Part shown: positions 53,416 to 62,020 of the stretch, piece after piece
How positions within the stretch are numbered: the stretch's first letter is position 1
How the letters are laid out: each line of letters begins with the position of its first letter
The notes under the pieces: generated by a model
Database searches by the model: none
What the model was told of the DNA's origin: nothing
The model's input: only the letters and a program-made list of their open reading frames with translations
DNA from: Aeribacillus composti
Lineage (GTDB): Bacteria > Bacillota > Bacilli > Bacillales > Aeribacillaceae
Length of the DNA: 64,000 bases
Assembly (NCBI RefSeq): GCF_007827555.1
Contig: NZ_VISS01000004.1
Span: 1-64,000 of the forward strand
Reading direction: 5' to 3'
Translations under genes and position numbers: made by a program

Positions 53416-53850
53416 ATGTCAATGGCTTATGAAGAGTATATGCGTCAGCTCGTTCAACCGATGAGAGATGAGTTGACAAATGCTGGATTCCGCGAATTAG
53501 TTACACCTGAAGAGGTGGATCAATTTATGGAATCAGCGGAAGGGACAACGCTCGTCTTTGTGAATTCCGTTTGCGGCTGCGCAGCGGGACTTGCAAGACC
53601 AGCGGCAACACAAGCTTTAGTAAGAAGCGAAAAAACCCCTGACCATCTCGTAACTGTTTTTGCGGGTCAAGATCGGGAAGCGACGGCAAAAATGAGGGAG
53701 TATTTTATCGGTTATGAACCGTCGTCGCCGTCAATGGCTCTTTTAAAAGGAAAAGAAGTTGTCCATTTTATCCCAAGACATGACATTGAAGGCAATACGC
53801 TGGAAGGAGTTATGGAAAATCTTCTTCAAGCATTTGAAAAGCATTGCTAA
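53416..53850 (+). CDS. brxA: Bacilliredoxin BrxA (YphP)
   Basis: A 144-residue thioredoxin-fold protein of the BrxA/BrxB (DUF1094) family that removes bacillithiol from S-bacillithiolated proteins. The active site is the unusual CxC of VNSVCGCAAGLARP near residue 52. Paralogues YphP and YqiW exist in B. subtilis; position near ypjP and ypgR indicates YphP/BrxA. The frame includes TTG 53410, but GGGGG is 7 bases before ATG 53416. bsaA, another thiol-based stress gene, is 1.3 kb upstream. Confidence 0.93.
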   Translation: MSMAYEEYMRQLVQPMRDELTNAGFRELVTPEEVDQFMESAEGTTLVFVNSVCGCAAGLARPAATQALVRSEKTPDHLVTVFAGQDREATAKMREYFIGYEPSSPSMALLKGKEVVHFIPRHDIEGNTLEGVMENLLQAFEKHC

Positions 53851-53872
53851 TGATATTCAGCTTCTTAAAAGT

Positions 53873-53903
53873 AAAAGAGCTCATGGTCTTCCATGAGCTT
53901 TTA
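53873..53903. terminator. Bidirectional terminator shared by brxA and a convergent peptide gene
   Basis: AGCTCATGG pairs perfectly with CCATGAGCT around TCTT, with A/T runs on both sides. It overlaps the stop codon of the minus-strand peptide gene. Confidence 0.85.
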
Positions 53904-53975
53904 GTCTGTAAGTTCCATTACAATTAAATATGCAAGTGTAATAAAGCTACCTATTATGAACATTGCATCATACAT
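53901..53975 (-). CDS. 24-aa single-span membrane peptide
   Basis: A 25-codon frame from ATG 53975 to TAA 53901-53903, reading MYDAMFIIGSFITLAYLIVM and then ELTD. It is a single hydrophobic helix with acidic ends. TGGAGGAAAG lies 9 bases upstream, an excellent ribosome site, and the perfect terminator at 53873-53903 follows at once. This strongly suggests a translated gene despite its size. I do not recognise it; small membrane peptides of this kind often modulate a membrane complex. It is convergent with brxA. The remaining gap to 54160 holds no other recognised gene. Confidence 0.65.
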   Translation of the reverse strand: MYDAMFIIGSFITLAYLIVMELTD

Positions 53976-54160
53976 ATGTACTTTCCTCCAATCAACTAGA
54001 AAAAATTTTGCAGGATGAGTTGAACGGTCATTTTCTGCCGGTTTCCCAAATTGTCGGCTTCCGATCTGCTGCCTCCAACTTCTGATTTTTATTTTACCCT
54101 TTTTTCTCGTTTTTTTGAACCCATTTCTTTTCAGTCAAAAAACTCTATCAAATATCTATT

Positions 54161-54189
54161 TTGATTAAAATATGATAGAATGATAGTAT
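54161..54189 (+). promoter_or_regulatory. SigA-type promoter of ypjP
   Basis: TTGATT (54161-54166) and TAGTAT (54184-54189), with a 17-base spacer, 35 bp upstream of the ypjP start. Confidence 0.5.
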
Positions 54190-54223
54190 CGTTTGTTCAT
54201 TTGGCGGAAAGGATGTTGGGAAC

Positions 54224-54805
54224 TTGAAAAATTGGATTCGAAAATCGCTTGTCGTTTTATTTACACTCGCAACATTCGGGCTTGTAGCGCCTCCGTCCGC
54301 CTTAACCGTCAATAAACAGGCTCCTGACGCAAACTATGCACCGGAGGCCGAAGAGAAAAAACTATTACTGCATCGTGATTCACAAGATCAGTCAGCAATA
54401 GAACAGCCAAACATTGTCGATCAATTTTTGTTTGAAGCGGAAAAACAATCATTTGAAAAATTCGGCAAAAAAATCAGCGGTGTGATAGAAGATGAGTTTC
54501 GCAACTTAGTTTTGCCGCAAATGGAAGAAGTGATCAAAACCTTCTTGGCAACGGAGAAGGAAAAATTTGCAGATTTGGCTATATCCCAAAAACCTGCGAA
54601 TGGAAAAGGAGAAAAAATTTTTCACATTTATGATCGTACGAGCGGAAAAGACTTGATACGATTTCATGTTCGCGTCGATCATCCGCCAAAACAAGGCTAT
54701 TGGTTTGATTTTCATTACCATACATACCATGACCACTTTCAAACCCATTATGCATTGGGGAAAATTTATTGGGACACAAACACACCTCCAAATTGGATGC
54801 AGTAA
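54224..54805 (+). CDS. ypjP: YpjP-like secreted protein
   Basis: A 193-residue protein with an export signal (MKNWIRKSLVVLFTLATFGL, then VAPPSAL) and a soluble extracellular part. The C-terminal half is His/Tyr-rich (WFDFHYHTYHDHFQTHYALG), the hallmark of the YpjP family, whose function is unknown; metal binding is a possibility only. The start is TTG 54224 after AAAGGATG. ypjQ begins 15 bases after its stop, as in B. subtilis, so the two are probably co-transcribed. Confidence 0.85.
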   Translation: MKNWIRKSLVVLFTLATFGLVAPPSALTVNKQAPDANYAPEAEEKKLLLHRDSQDQSAIEQPNIVDQFLFEAEKQSFEKFGKKISGVIEDEFRNLVLPQMEEVIKTFLATEKEKFADLAISQKPANGKGEKIFHIYDRTSGKDLIRFHVRVDHPPKQGYWFDFHYHTYHDHFQTHYALGKIYWDTNTPPNWMQ

Positions 54806-54820
54806 AGGAAGTGATTGAAA

Positions 54821-55336
54821 ATGGCGTATTCACTTGAAAAGCTCCAAAAAAAAGCGATTGAATTATTGGAAGATCGGGGAGTAACATTAAAAGACATTGG
54901 ACAAATCGTGTTGGAGCTGCAAAAAAAATACATTCCCGATCTGTCTCTTGAAGAATGCACATACCATGTTGAAAAGATTTTAAGAAAACGAGAAATCATT
55001 CATGCTGTCTTGACAGGAATTGCTTTAGACAAGCTTGCGGAACAAAAATTGCTTCCTGAACCTCTTCAGCAAATTATCGAATCAGATGAACCGCTATATG
55101 GAATTGATGAAATTTTATCGTTATCGATTGTAAATGTTTATGGGTCAATTGGATTTACGAATTATGGCTATTTAGACAAAGAAAAATTTGGAATCATCAA
55201 AGAGCTGAACAATAGCCATGACGGGAAAGTCAATACATTTTTAGACGATATCGTGGCAGCCATTGCTGCAAGTGCAGCTAGCCGCATTGCTCATAATAAC
55301 GAAGATGTAAATGATAAGCTGGAAGAGATAAAATAA
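54821..55336 (+). CDS. ypjQ: PgpA-like phosphatidylglycerophosphatase YpjQ
   Basis: A 171-residue protein of the PgpA family (PF04608), soluble-looking rather than multi-span. Conserved segments are YGIDEILSLSIVNVYGSIGF and FLDDIVAAIAASAASRIAH. The full PgpA motif set was not checked, so dephosphorylation of phosphatidylglycerophosphate is a family-level inference. ATG 54821 is 8 bases after AAGGAAG; TTG 54815 is too close to that site. It lies in a ypjP-ypjQ-thyA-dfrA gene order conserved with B. subtilis. Confidence 0.82.
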   Translation: MAYSLEKLQKKAIELLEDRGVTLKDIGQIVLELQKKYIPDLSLEECTYHVEKILRKREIIHAVLTGIALDKLAEQKLLPEPLQQIIESDEPLYGIDEILSLSIVNVYGSIGFTNYGYLDKEKFGIIKELNNSHDGKVNTFLDDIVAAIAASAASRIAHNNEDVNDKLEEIK

Positions 55337-55543
55337 TTTCAGAAAGTGTGCAGCGGGAAATAATTGGCGATTCGCCAATTTTTCCATTTTTAAAGATGGA
55401 GATTGCAAAAATAAGCTGCATGAGACGGCTTTTTCGATCCGGATTTTGAAAAAATTTTTTCGTTTGACAAACGGTTTAATAGCAATGAGAGAACGAGCCG
55501 ATTGTAAACTAAAGTAACATTTCAACTAAAGGATGTGTCATCA

Positions 55544-56338
55544 ATGGAACAATACTTAAATTTATGCAGACATGTGCTTGAGCACGGGGTTAAAAAACAG
55601 GATCGGACGGGGACAGGAACCATCAGCACATTTGGATATCAAATGCGTTTTGATTTGGCTAAAGGGTTTCCTCTTGTTACGACGAAAAAAATTCATCTAA
55701 AATCGGTCATTTATGAGCTGTTATGGTTTTTAAAAGGTGATACAAACGTAAAATATTTACAAGAACACGGTGTCCGAATTTGGAACGAATGGGCAGATGA
55801 GAACGGCGACTTGGGCCCCATTTACGGCTACCAATGGCGTTCGTGGACAGGTGCAGACGGAAATACCATCGACCAAATCTCAAATGTCATTGAACAAATT
55901 AAAACGAATCCACATTCACGGCGATTGATTGTAAGTGCTTGGAACGTCGCTGATTTAGATAAAATGGCTCTACCGCCGTGCCATGCGTTTTTCCAATTTT
56001 ATGTTGCGGAAGGAAAGCTTTCGTGTCAGCTTTATCAACGATCCGCAGACCTTTTTTTAGGTGTGCCGTTCAATATTGCTTCCTATGCGCTTTTAACGAT
56101 GATGATTGCTCAAGTTTGCGACTTGGAGCTCGGGGAGTTTATCCATACATTCGGCGATGTTCATATTTATAACAACCATATTGAGCAAGTAAAATTGCAG
56201 CTGACGAGGGAGCCGCGGCCTCTTCCGACAATGAAATTGAATAAAGAGGTAAAATCCATTTTTGATTTTACTTATGAAGATTTCACGCTGGAAGGGTATG
56301 ATCCTCATCCTCACATTAAAGGTGAGGTGAGTGTATGA
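55544..56338 (+). CDS. thyA: Thymidylate synthase (ThyA type)
   Basis: A 264-residue folate-dependent thymidylate synthase (the B. subtilis counterpart at this locus is thyB) methylating dUMP to dTMP and producing dihydrofolate. The catalytic Cys is in [12 protein letters not shown]; other motifs are [27 protein letters not shown] and [16 protein letters not shown] 55535 is in frame but ATG 55544 after AAAGGAT gives the B. subtilis-like start and length. Its end overlaps dfrA by 4 bases (ATGA), coupling it to the enzyme that recycles dihydrofolate. Confidence 0.96.
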   Translation: MEQYLNLCRHVLEHGVKKQDRTGTGTISTFGYQMRFDLAKGFPLVTTKKIHLKSVIYELLWFLKGDTNVKYLQEHGVRIWNEWADENGDLGPIYGYQWRSWTGADGNTIDQISNVIEQIKTNPHSRRLIVSAWNVADLDKMALPPCHAFFQFYVAEGKLSCQLYQRSADLFLGVPFNIASYALLTMMIAQVCDLELGEFIHTFGDVHIYNNHIEQVKLQLTREPRPLPTMKLNKEVKSIFDFTYEDFTLEGYDPHPHIKGEVSV

Positions 56339-56826
56339 TTTCCTTTTTGTTTGCGATGGATGAAAACCGGCTGATCGGAAAGGACAATAAGCTTCCTTGG
56401 CATCTTCCGAATGATTTAAAATATTTTAAAGAAACAACGATGAACAAAAAGATCGTCATGGGCCGTAAAACCTTTGAATCGATTGGACGGCCCCTTCCCG
56501 GAAGAGAAACGATTGTGTTAACAAAGAATGAAAAGTTTTCTTGCGAAGGCTGTCTCGTTTTTCATTCGATAAATGAATTTTTGCAATTTGCCCAAAACAA
56601 TAAGGAAGAAGAAATGTTTGTAATTGGCGGAGCGAAGATTTTTGAAGCGCTGCTTCCGTTTGCCGATCGGCTCTATGTAACAGAAATTGAGGGGGAGTTT
56701 GAAGGCGACACATATTTTCCAAAAATTGATTTTTCTGAATGGAAGCTTATTTCCCAAAAAGATGGAGTAGTTGATGAAAAAAATGTTTATCCGCACCGCT
56801 TCCTTGTGTACGAGCGAAATAAATAA
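56335..56826 (+). CDS. dfrA: Dihydrofolate reductase
   Basis: A 163-residue NADPH-dependent dihydrofolate reductase. Motifs include [20 protein letters not shown] (with the Trp/Leu of the Met20-type loop), [17 protein letters not shown] (NADPH phosphate binding), and [13 protein letters not shown]. It regenerates tetrahydrofolate after thymidylate synthesis. The acidic active-site residue expected near position 27-30 lies in HLPNDLKYF. Start ATG 56335 overlaps the thyA stop. A GC-rich palindrome with T tract follows at 56892-56917. Confidence 0.95.
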   Translation: MISFLFAMDENRLIGKDNKLPWHLPNDLKYFKETTMNKKIVMGRKTFESIGRPLPGRETIVLTKNEKFSCEGCLVFHSINEFLQFAQNNKEEEMFVIGGAKIFEALLPFADRLYVTEIEGEFEGDTYFPKIDFSEWKLISQKDGVVDEKNVYPHRFLVYERNK

Positions 56827-56891
56827 GAACGGTCTGAGTCAATTTGAAGTCAAGGAAGCATTGCTTCTTTCGCCGGCTTCTATAGGACATT

Positions 56892-56917
56892 AAAAAAGGC
56901 GCTGCAGCGTCTTTTTT
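56892..56917 (+). terminator. Terminator of thyA-dfrA
   Basis: AAAAAAGGCGCT and AGCGTCTTTTTT surround a tight TGCA-type centre. The loop is short, but the T tract is clear. Confidence 0.6.
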
Positions 56918-57095
56918 AGTTGTGCCATATCTTGCAAGTAATACATATAAGAATCATATAATTTCACATGTAAAATTGGATTCAATCGGTCAAAAAAGCC
57001 GATTTCTAAATAAAAACAATAGATGTAATTTTATTTTTATTTGAATCGTGTTATAATTTAAAAATTAAGAAATTGTTTAAGGGCAGGGATGTACG

Positions 57096-58364
57096 ATGAC
57101 GAATTTGACAAAAGTTGAAGCATTCGTCCAAGTAGAAGATATATTAAAAGCGCATCAATCATTAAAGGATGTTGTGACACATACTCCATTGGAATTTAAC
57201 CAAAGATTATCTGAAAAATATGGTTGCCGGGTATACTTGAAAAGGGAAGATTTGCAAGTTGTACGCTCTTTTAAAATAAGAGGAGCTTACAACAAAATGA
57301 AACATTTGACTCCTGAGGAAACGAAAAATGGGGTTGTCTGTGCAAGTGCTGGAAATCATGCGCAAGGAGTCGCATTTTCGTGCAGAGCGTTAAAAGTGCA
57401 TGGAAAAATTTTTATGCCTTCCACAACTCCTAAACAAAAAATATCTCAGGTGGAATTGCACGGAAGAGAGTACATTGAAATTGTGTTAACAGGCGATACA
57501 TTTGATGATGCGTATAAAAAAGCGCTTGAATGCGCCGAAAAAGAAAACCGTACGTTCATCCATCCGTTTGACGATAAAGATGTCATTGCGGGCCAAGGCA
57601 CCATTGCTGTTGAAATTTTAAATGACAGCGATGAGCCAATTGATTTTTTGTTTGCTGCTATCGGCGGCGGAGGGTTAATGTCTGGCATCGGCACATACTT
57701 TCAAAGCGTATCGCCGGAAACAAAATTAATCGGCACGGAACCTTCCGGAGCACCAGCTATGGCGAAATCACTCGAAAAAGGCGAAGTAGTCGAACTGGAT
57801 GAAATTGAAAAATTTGTGGATGGAGCGGCGGTCCAGCGGGTAGGAAATCAGACATTTTCCATTTGCCGGACAATTTTGGACGATCTTTTACTTGTGCCGG
57901 AAGGAAAAATTTGTACAACGATCTTGAACTTATATAATGAAAATGCAATTGTAGCAGAACCAGCAGGTGCGCTTCCAATCGCAGCGCTTGATTTTTACAA
58001 AGATCAAATAAAAGGAAAAAATGTCGTTTGCATTCTTAGCGGAGGCAATAACGATATTGAGCGCATGCAGGAAATTAAGGAGAGATCCTTAATTTATGAA
58101 GGCTTGCAGCATTATTTTATCGTTAATTTTCCGCAGCGTGCGGGTGCTTTACGTGAATTTTTAGATGAGGTATTAGGTCCGACGGATGATATCACTCGCT
58201 TTGAATACACGAAGAAAAATAATAAAGACAGCGGTCCTGCGCTTGTCGGCATCGAAGTCAAGCATCGGGAAGATTATCGCGGATTAGTCGAAAGAATGAA
58301 AAAGAAAGGTTTTCCTTTTACAGAGGTTAACAAGGACAGCAACTTATTCAATTTGTTAATTTAA
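57096..58364 (+). CDS. ilvA: Threonine deaminase (biosynthetic)
   Basis: A 422-residue fold-II PLP enzyme converting threonine to 2-oxobutanoate, the first step to isoleucine. The PLP lysine is in RSFKIRGAYNKM near residue 60, the substrate loop in ASAGNHAQGVA, the phosphate-binding glycines in AAIGGGGLMSGI, and SGGNNDIERM near the end of the catalytic domain. The C-terminal 80 residues are a single ACT-like regulatory domain (FIVNFPQRAGALREFLDEVL), as in the short Bacillus IlvA, so isoleucine feedback is expected. Length matches B. subtilis IlvA. GGCAGGGATG precedes the ATG. Confidence 0.95.
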   Translation: MTNLTKVEAFVQVEDILKAHQSLKDVVTHTPLEFNQRLSEKYGCRVYLKREDLQVVRSFKIRGAYNKMKHLTPEETKNGVVCASAGNHAQGVAFSCRALKVHGKIFMPSTTPKQKISQVELHGREYIEIVLTGDTFDDAYKKALECAEKENRTFIHPFDDKDVIAGQGTIAVEILNDSDEPIDFLFAAIGGGGLMSGIGTYFQSVSPETKLIGTEPSGAPAMAKSLEKGEVVELDEIEKFVDGAAVQRVGNQTFSICRTILDDLLLVPEGKICTTILNLYNENAIVAEPAGALPIAALDFYKDQIKGKNVVCILSGGNNDIERMQEIKERSLIYEGLQHYFIVNFPQRAGALREFLDEVLGPTDDITRFEYTKKNNKDSGPALVGIEVKHREDYRGLVERMKKKGFPFTEVNKDSNLFNLLI

Positions 58365-58451
58365 AATATTTTTGTATATGACAAATTTTTGCAAAATTCG
58401 CTCCTATTTTGTTGTATAATAGAAGAAACGGGTAAAAAGAGGATTGATACT

Positions 58452-58703
58452 TTGCTATTTAAAAGCCTAGAGTTCAAACTTGAAAATGGACAGAAGGTGA
58501 AGATTGTTGAAATCCCAGTATTGGAGGAGGATAACTCTTACCGTTTCATGTTAAATATTCATTTGCAGCTTTTTATAGCGAACATTTGCAAAGAATCAAA
58601 GCCAAAAAGCCTTTATAATTTTCGAAGCTATTTGAAGCATGCTTTAAAGTGGAAAGATTATGAATCAATTTTTCAAGACAACCGATTAAAACATAACGCT
58701 TAA
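58452..58703 (+). CDS. ypmP: YpmP-like protein (DUF2535)
   Basis: An 83-residue soluble protein of the DUF2535 family (LFKSLEFKLENGQKVKIVEI, VLEEDNSYRFMLNIHLQLF), function unknown. The open frame reaches back to 58389, but GAGGA at 58439-58443 is ideally placed for TTG 58452. That start gives the 83-residue length I recall for B. subtilis YpmP. It lies between ilvA and degV as expected for the ypm cluster. A strong terminator follows. Confidence 0.82.
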   Translation: MLFKSLEFKLENGQKVKIVEIPVLEEDNSYRFMLNIHLQLFIANICKESKPKSLYNFRSYLKHALKWKDYESIFQDNRLKHNA

Positions 58704-58711
58704 AGAAATAT

Positions 58712-58754
58712 CCCTTGCAGATATTTGATTATCGGCAAGGGCTTTTTATTTTTT
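58712..58754 (+). terminator. Terminator of ypmP
   Basis: CCCTTGC pairs perfectly with GCAAGGG across a 16-base loop, followed by CTTTTTATTTTTT. Confidence 0.85.
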
Positions 58755-58916
58755 AAAGCGTTTTGGAGAAGAAGGAGAGATCTGCGAAATTGACCGTTTT
58801 TGAATTTTTAAGTTTCAAAATATGTTAGGACGGGTAAAGATTAGAGACTGTTTCTTTTCTTTTGATCAGAAACGTGATAAGGTTGAAATATTATTGTTTG
58901 ATAGGAAGTGAATGTA

Positions 58917-59765
58917 TTGACACAAAAGGTAAGGATCGTTACCGATTCAACAGCAGATTTAGATAAAAATATTTTGGAGGAATACAATATTGAAGTTGTT
59001 CCGTTAACCTATACATTGAATGGTGTATCTTATACGGACGGTATTGATTTTGAACCAGCGGAATTTATTGAAAAAATGATGGAATCAGCAGAAATACCGA
59101 AAAGTTCTCAGCCTTCTCCGATCCATTTTAAGGAAGTGTATGATCGCCTTCATGCAGAAGGTTTTCAAGTGCTATCCATTCATATGTCCGGTAAACTGAG
59201 CGGAACAGTGCGCGCCGCACAGCAGGGGGCAAGCCTGACCGGGGGAGAAGTTACGGTCATAGATTCCAACTATATATCTAGCGCTTTAGGTTTTCAAGTG
59301 ATTGAAGCGGCAAAAATGGCAAAAAAGGGAGCAATGTTAGACAAAATAATCTCTCATATAGAACAAGTGCGAAAAAACACTTTTCTTTATGTATCAGTAG
59401 ACACTCTCGAGCATTTGGAAAAAGGGGGACGGATTGGAAAGGGAAAGGCTCTATTAGGATCGTTATTGAATATTAAACCGATCGCTTCTTTACAAGATGG
59501 GATCTTTACGCCAATCACAAAAGTTAGAAGTCATTCGCAAGTTGTTAAATTTTTTATGAAGCAATTGATTCAAGATATAAAAGATCGCGATTTGCTGAGG
59601 ATTGGGGTGGCGCATGCCAATGCATTAGATTTGGCGCTGCGCTTAAAAGAGGAATTGTTGAAGATCACAACCGCCGATAAAATTGATATTTGCACAACGA
59701 CACCCATCATTTCCATTCATACCGGCAAAGGAGCTTTAGGAGTTTCTTACTATGTGAAGCCATAA
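58917..59765 (+). CDS. DegV family fatty-acid-binding protein
   Basis: A 282-residue DegV/FakB-type protein, which holds a single fatty acid and may present it to the FakA kinase for incorporation into phospholipid. Signatures: RIVTDSTADLD at the N-terminus, KSSQPSP, IHMSGKLSGT, and the C-terminal STTP-like and HTGKGALGVSYY (the fatty-acid carboxylate-binding His region). The start is TTG 58917 after AGGAAGTGA; GTG 58908 overlaps that site. It stands with the ypmPQRS genes. Which of the several Bacillus DegV paralogues it is cannot be settled here. Confidence 0.9.
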   Translation: MTQKVRIVTDSTADLDKNILEEYNIEVVPLTYTLNGVSYTDGIDFEPAEFIEKMMESAEIPKSSQPSPIHFKEVYDRLHAEGFQVLSIHMSGKLSGTVRAAQQGASLTGGEVTVIDSNYISSALGFQVIEAAKMAKKGAMLDKIISHIEQVRKNTFLYVSVDTLEHLEKGGRIGKGKALLGSLLNIKPIASLQDGIFTPITKVRSHSQVVKFFMKQLIQDIKDRDLLRIGVAHANALDLALRLKEELLKITTADKIDICTTTPIISIHTGKGALGVSYYVKP

Positions 59766-59872
59766 GTAAAAGCTAGTTTTTTGAATCTTTTATGAATCAT
59801 TTTGGAATTTGTTTTCACTTGAATGAAAATTTGATACACTTTCGATGAGAATAGGTGAAAGGTGAATGATCG

Positions 59873-60445
59873 ATGAAGAAGAAAATGTTCATTTCCTGTT
59901 TTCTGTTATTGATCTTTTTAACGGCTTGCAGTGGAAATAAAATAAAAGATCCGTTGAATTATAAAGTGGAAAATTTTGAATTTACGGATCAAAACGGACA
60001 GCCCTTTGCTTTAGCAGATTTAAAAGGGAAGGTTTGGGTAGCTGATTTTGTTTTTACAAGCTGTGAAACCGTTTGTCCGCCGATGACAGCCCATATGGCT
60101 CAATTGCAGGAAAAAGCGGAAAAAGAAGGTGTTGAAGTCGAGTTTGTATCATTCAGCGTTGATCCGGAAGTAGATACACCAGAGAAACTGAAACAATTTG
60201 CAAATCAATTTTCCGATTCTCTTGACAACTGGCATTTTTTAACCGGATACAGCCAAGAGACAATTGAAAACTTTGCAAAAAACAGTTTTAAAACGATCGT
60301 TCAAAAACCGGAAAGCGATGATCAGGTCATTCATGGAACGAGCTTTTATTTAGTGGATCAAAACGGAGTTGTTTTAAAAAGCTACAACGGTGTTGAAAAT
60401 ACGCCGTATGACGAAATCATCAACGATATAAAAGCTGTTCAATAA
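59873..60445 (+). CDS. ypmQ: SCO1/SenC family copper chaperone lipoprotein
   Basis: A 190-residue membrane-anchored thioredoxin-fold protein, equivalent to B. subtilis YpmQ/ScoI, needed to assemble the CuA centre of cytochrome c oxidase. FLLLIFLTAC is a lipobox with Cys19 lipidated. The copper ligands are the CxxxC of TSCETVCPPMT and the His of VIHGTSFYLVD, all present. The ATG at 59873 follows GAAAGGTGAATG. It starts the ypmQ-ypmR-ypmS series. A large structured terminator lies between it and ypmR. Confidence 0.92.
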   Translation: MKKKMFISCFLLLIFLTACSGNKIKDPLNYKVENFEFTDQNGQPFALADLKGKVWVADFVFTSCETVCPPMTAHMAQLQEKAEKEGVEVEFVSFSVDPEVDTPEKLKQFANQFSDSLDNWHFLTGYSQETIENFAKNSFKTIVQKPESDDQVIHGTSFYLVDQNGVVLKSYNGVENTPYDEIINDIKAVQ

Positions 60446-60530
60446 AGTTTAAAGTTGGCCTAAAGCGTCTGACAGCAGGGGGAAAGGACCCTCTGTACAT
60501 GATGCCTTTGGGTCAATTTTAAACTTTTTT
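60444..60530 (+). terminator. Large branched terminator between ypmQ and ypmR
   Basis: Outer arms AAAGTTTAAA and TTTAAACTTT, extended imperfectly by TTGGCCTAAAG/CTTTGGGTCAA, enclose an inner CAGcAGGG/CCCTCTG hairpin. T's follow. This is unusually long for a terminator (about 85 bases). Confidence 0.65.
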
Positions 60531-60576
60531 TCGTATGATATAATAAAAAGAAAGAGATCGTCACAAGGTGATAGGA

Positions 60577-61404
60577 ATGCTGTCGAAAAAATTTTCTCTT
60601 CTTATTATGACTTTTTTCTTATTAACCGGATGTGTCCAAAAATCCACTGCTTCTCCTTCAAATCAAGCGAAGGCGGAAGAGGAAGAGAGCAAACCGATTG
60701 AAACTGAAATCGCTGTCGCGGGGAATGAAAGTAGGTCCAGCTCTTTTCAATTGCAAGGAGATATCAAAATTGTTGCACTTGGCGACTCCCTGACAAAAGG
60801 AGTGGGCGACCGAACAAAAGAAGGCTATGTTGGTCTCGTTTCAGATGAATTAGAAAAAAAGGAAGACATTTCATCTGTTTCAACAGTCAATTTTGCAGCG
60901 ATGGGGCATTCAACGGAAAATTTGTTAAAAAAGCTTGATGAAGATCAAGTAAAAAAGGAATTGGAAGATGCCGATCTCATTTTCATGACGATTGGTGCCA
61001 ATGATTTAATGAAAGTCGTGCGGGAAAATATTTTTGAATTAACAGTTGAACTTTTTCAAGAAGAACGCCTTCTTTATGAACAACGTTTAAGAGACATTAT
61101 GAACAAGATCCGGTTGACAAATGAACAGGCAGTGATTGCGTTTATTGGGCTTTATAATCCGTTTGCGTGGAAATTGGCAGAATTTCCGGAAATTGATATG
61201 ATTATTTCGGAATGGAACGAGCGGACGAAACAAATTTTGCTCGGAGATGGACGTGCGGTATTCGTTTCAATTCAGGATATTTTTCAAGAAGGAGAGGACA
61301 AAAACCTCTTATATACAGATGAATTCCATCCGAACGAGAACGGATATGTATTGATTGCGGCAAGGGTTATGGAAACATTGGAAAATGGAACAAAAAAGGA
61401 TTGA
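60577..61404 (+). CDS. ypmR: GDSL-family lipase/esterase lipoprotein YpmR
   Basis: A 275-residue exported SGNH hydrolase. The signal MLSKKFSLLIMTFFLLTGC makes it a lipoprotein with Cys19. Catalytic blocks: LGDSLTKGVG (nucleophile Ser), NFAAMGHST (Gly), TIGANDLM (Asn) and the Asp-His pair in DEFHPNENGY. Substrate unknown, probably an ester or acetylated cell-envelope compound. GTG 60568 is in frame but lies within the AAGGTG ribosome site; ATG 60577 is used. ypmS begins 5 bases after its stop, so they are co-transcribed. Confidence 0.92.
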   Translation: MLSKKFSLLIMTFFLLTGCVQKSTASPSNQAKAEEEESKPIETEIAVAGNESRSSSFQLQGDIKIVALGDSLTKGVGDRTKEGYVGLVSDELEKKEDISSVSTVNFAAMGHSTENLLKKLDEDQVKKELEDADLIFMTIGANDLMKVVRENIFELTVELFQEERLLYEQRLRDIMNKIRLTNEQAVIAFIGLYNPFAWKLAEFPEIDMIISEWNERTKQILLGDGRAVFVSIQDIFQEGEDKNLLYTDEFHPNENGYVLIAARVMETLENGTKKD

Positions 61405-61409
61405 AGTAA

Positions 61410-61988
61410 ATGAATAAATGGAAGCTTGCATTTTTTATCTTGTTGTTTTCCAATTTTTTGATTATTCTCATCTCCTCTGGTCTTCTGCTTATGCCTGGGG
61501 AAAAGCCGCCTCTGAAAAAGGAAGCGGAAGGTAGTAAAGATTTTGCTGTCTTTAAAGTGGAAACAGATAAACAGACAGTAACTAAGCTCATCAATGATTA
61601 TTTAAAAAAGGAAGCCGTTCATCAGCCTCTCACATACTGGGTTGAAATTACGGATGATATTAAACTGTACGGCAGCCTTCTCGCTTTCGGCCGGGATTTG
61701 GACATGGTCATGTCTTTTGAACCGAGTGTACAGCAGGGAAACGTCATTTTAAAGGTGAAAAGCTTATCGGTTGGGAGACTTTCCGTTCCGGTTTCTTATG
61801 TGTTGAAATATATTGATTCCCAATACCACTTTCCAAAAGAAGTGCAGATTGATGCAAAAAATCGCCAGATTGTAGTCTTTCTTGATCAGCTGGCATTGGA
61901 AAACGGGTCTAAAATTCAAGCTGAAAAAATTGATTTGGAGGAAGGGGTAATTTCAGCAAATTTGTATGTTCCGCTCCCTCTCAAATAA
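61410..61988 (+). CDS. ypmS: YpmS-like membrane-anchored protein (DUF2140)
   Basis: A 192-residue protein with one N-terminal membrane helix (WKLAFFILLFSNFLIILISS) and an extracytoplasmic beta-rich domain (VEITDDIKLYGSLLAFGRDL, VSYVLKYIDSQYHFPKEV, ending ISANLYVPLPLK). DUF2140/YpmS family; function unknown. It lies 5 bases after ypmR and ends in a clean terminator shared with the convergent methyltransferase gene. Confidence 0.85.
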   Translation: MNKWKLAFFILLFSNFLIILISSGLLLMPGEKPPLKKEAEGSKDFAVFKVETDKQTVTKLINDYLKKEAVHQPLTYWVEITDDIKLYGSLLAFGRDLDMVMSFEPSVQQGNVILKVKSLSVGRLSVPVSYVLKYIDSQYHFPKEVQIDAKNRQIVVFLDQLALENGSKIQAEKIDLEEGVISANLYVPLPLK

Positions 61989-61990
61989 GT

Positions 61991-62018
61991 AAGCGGGTAT
62001 CAAAACCCGCTTTTGTTT
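61991..62018. terminator. Bidirectional terminator between ypmS and the methyltransferase gene
   Basis: AAGCGGGT pairs perfectly with ACCCGCTT around six bases, followed by TTGTTTT on the plus strand. Confidence 0.88.
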
Positions 62019-62020
62019 TG

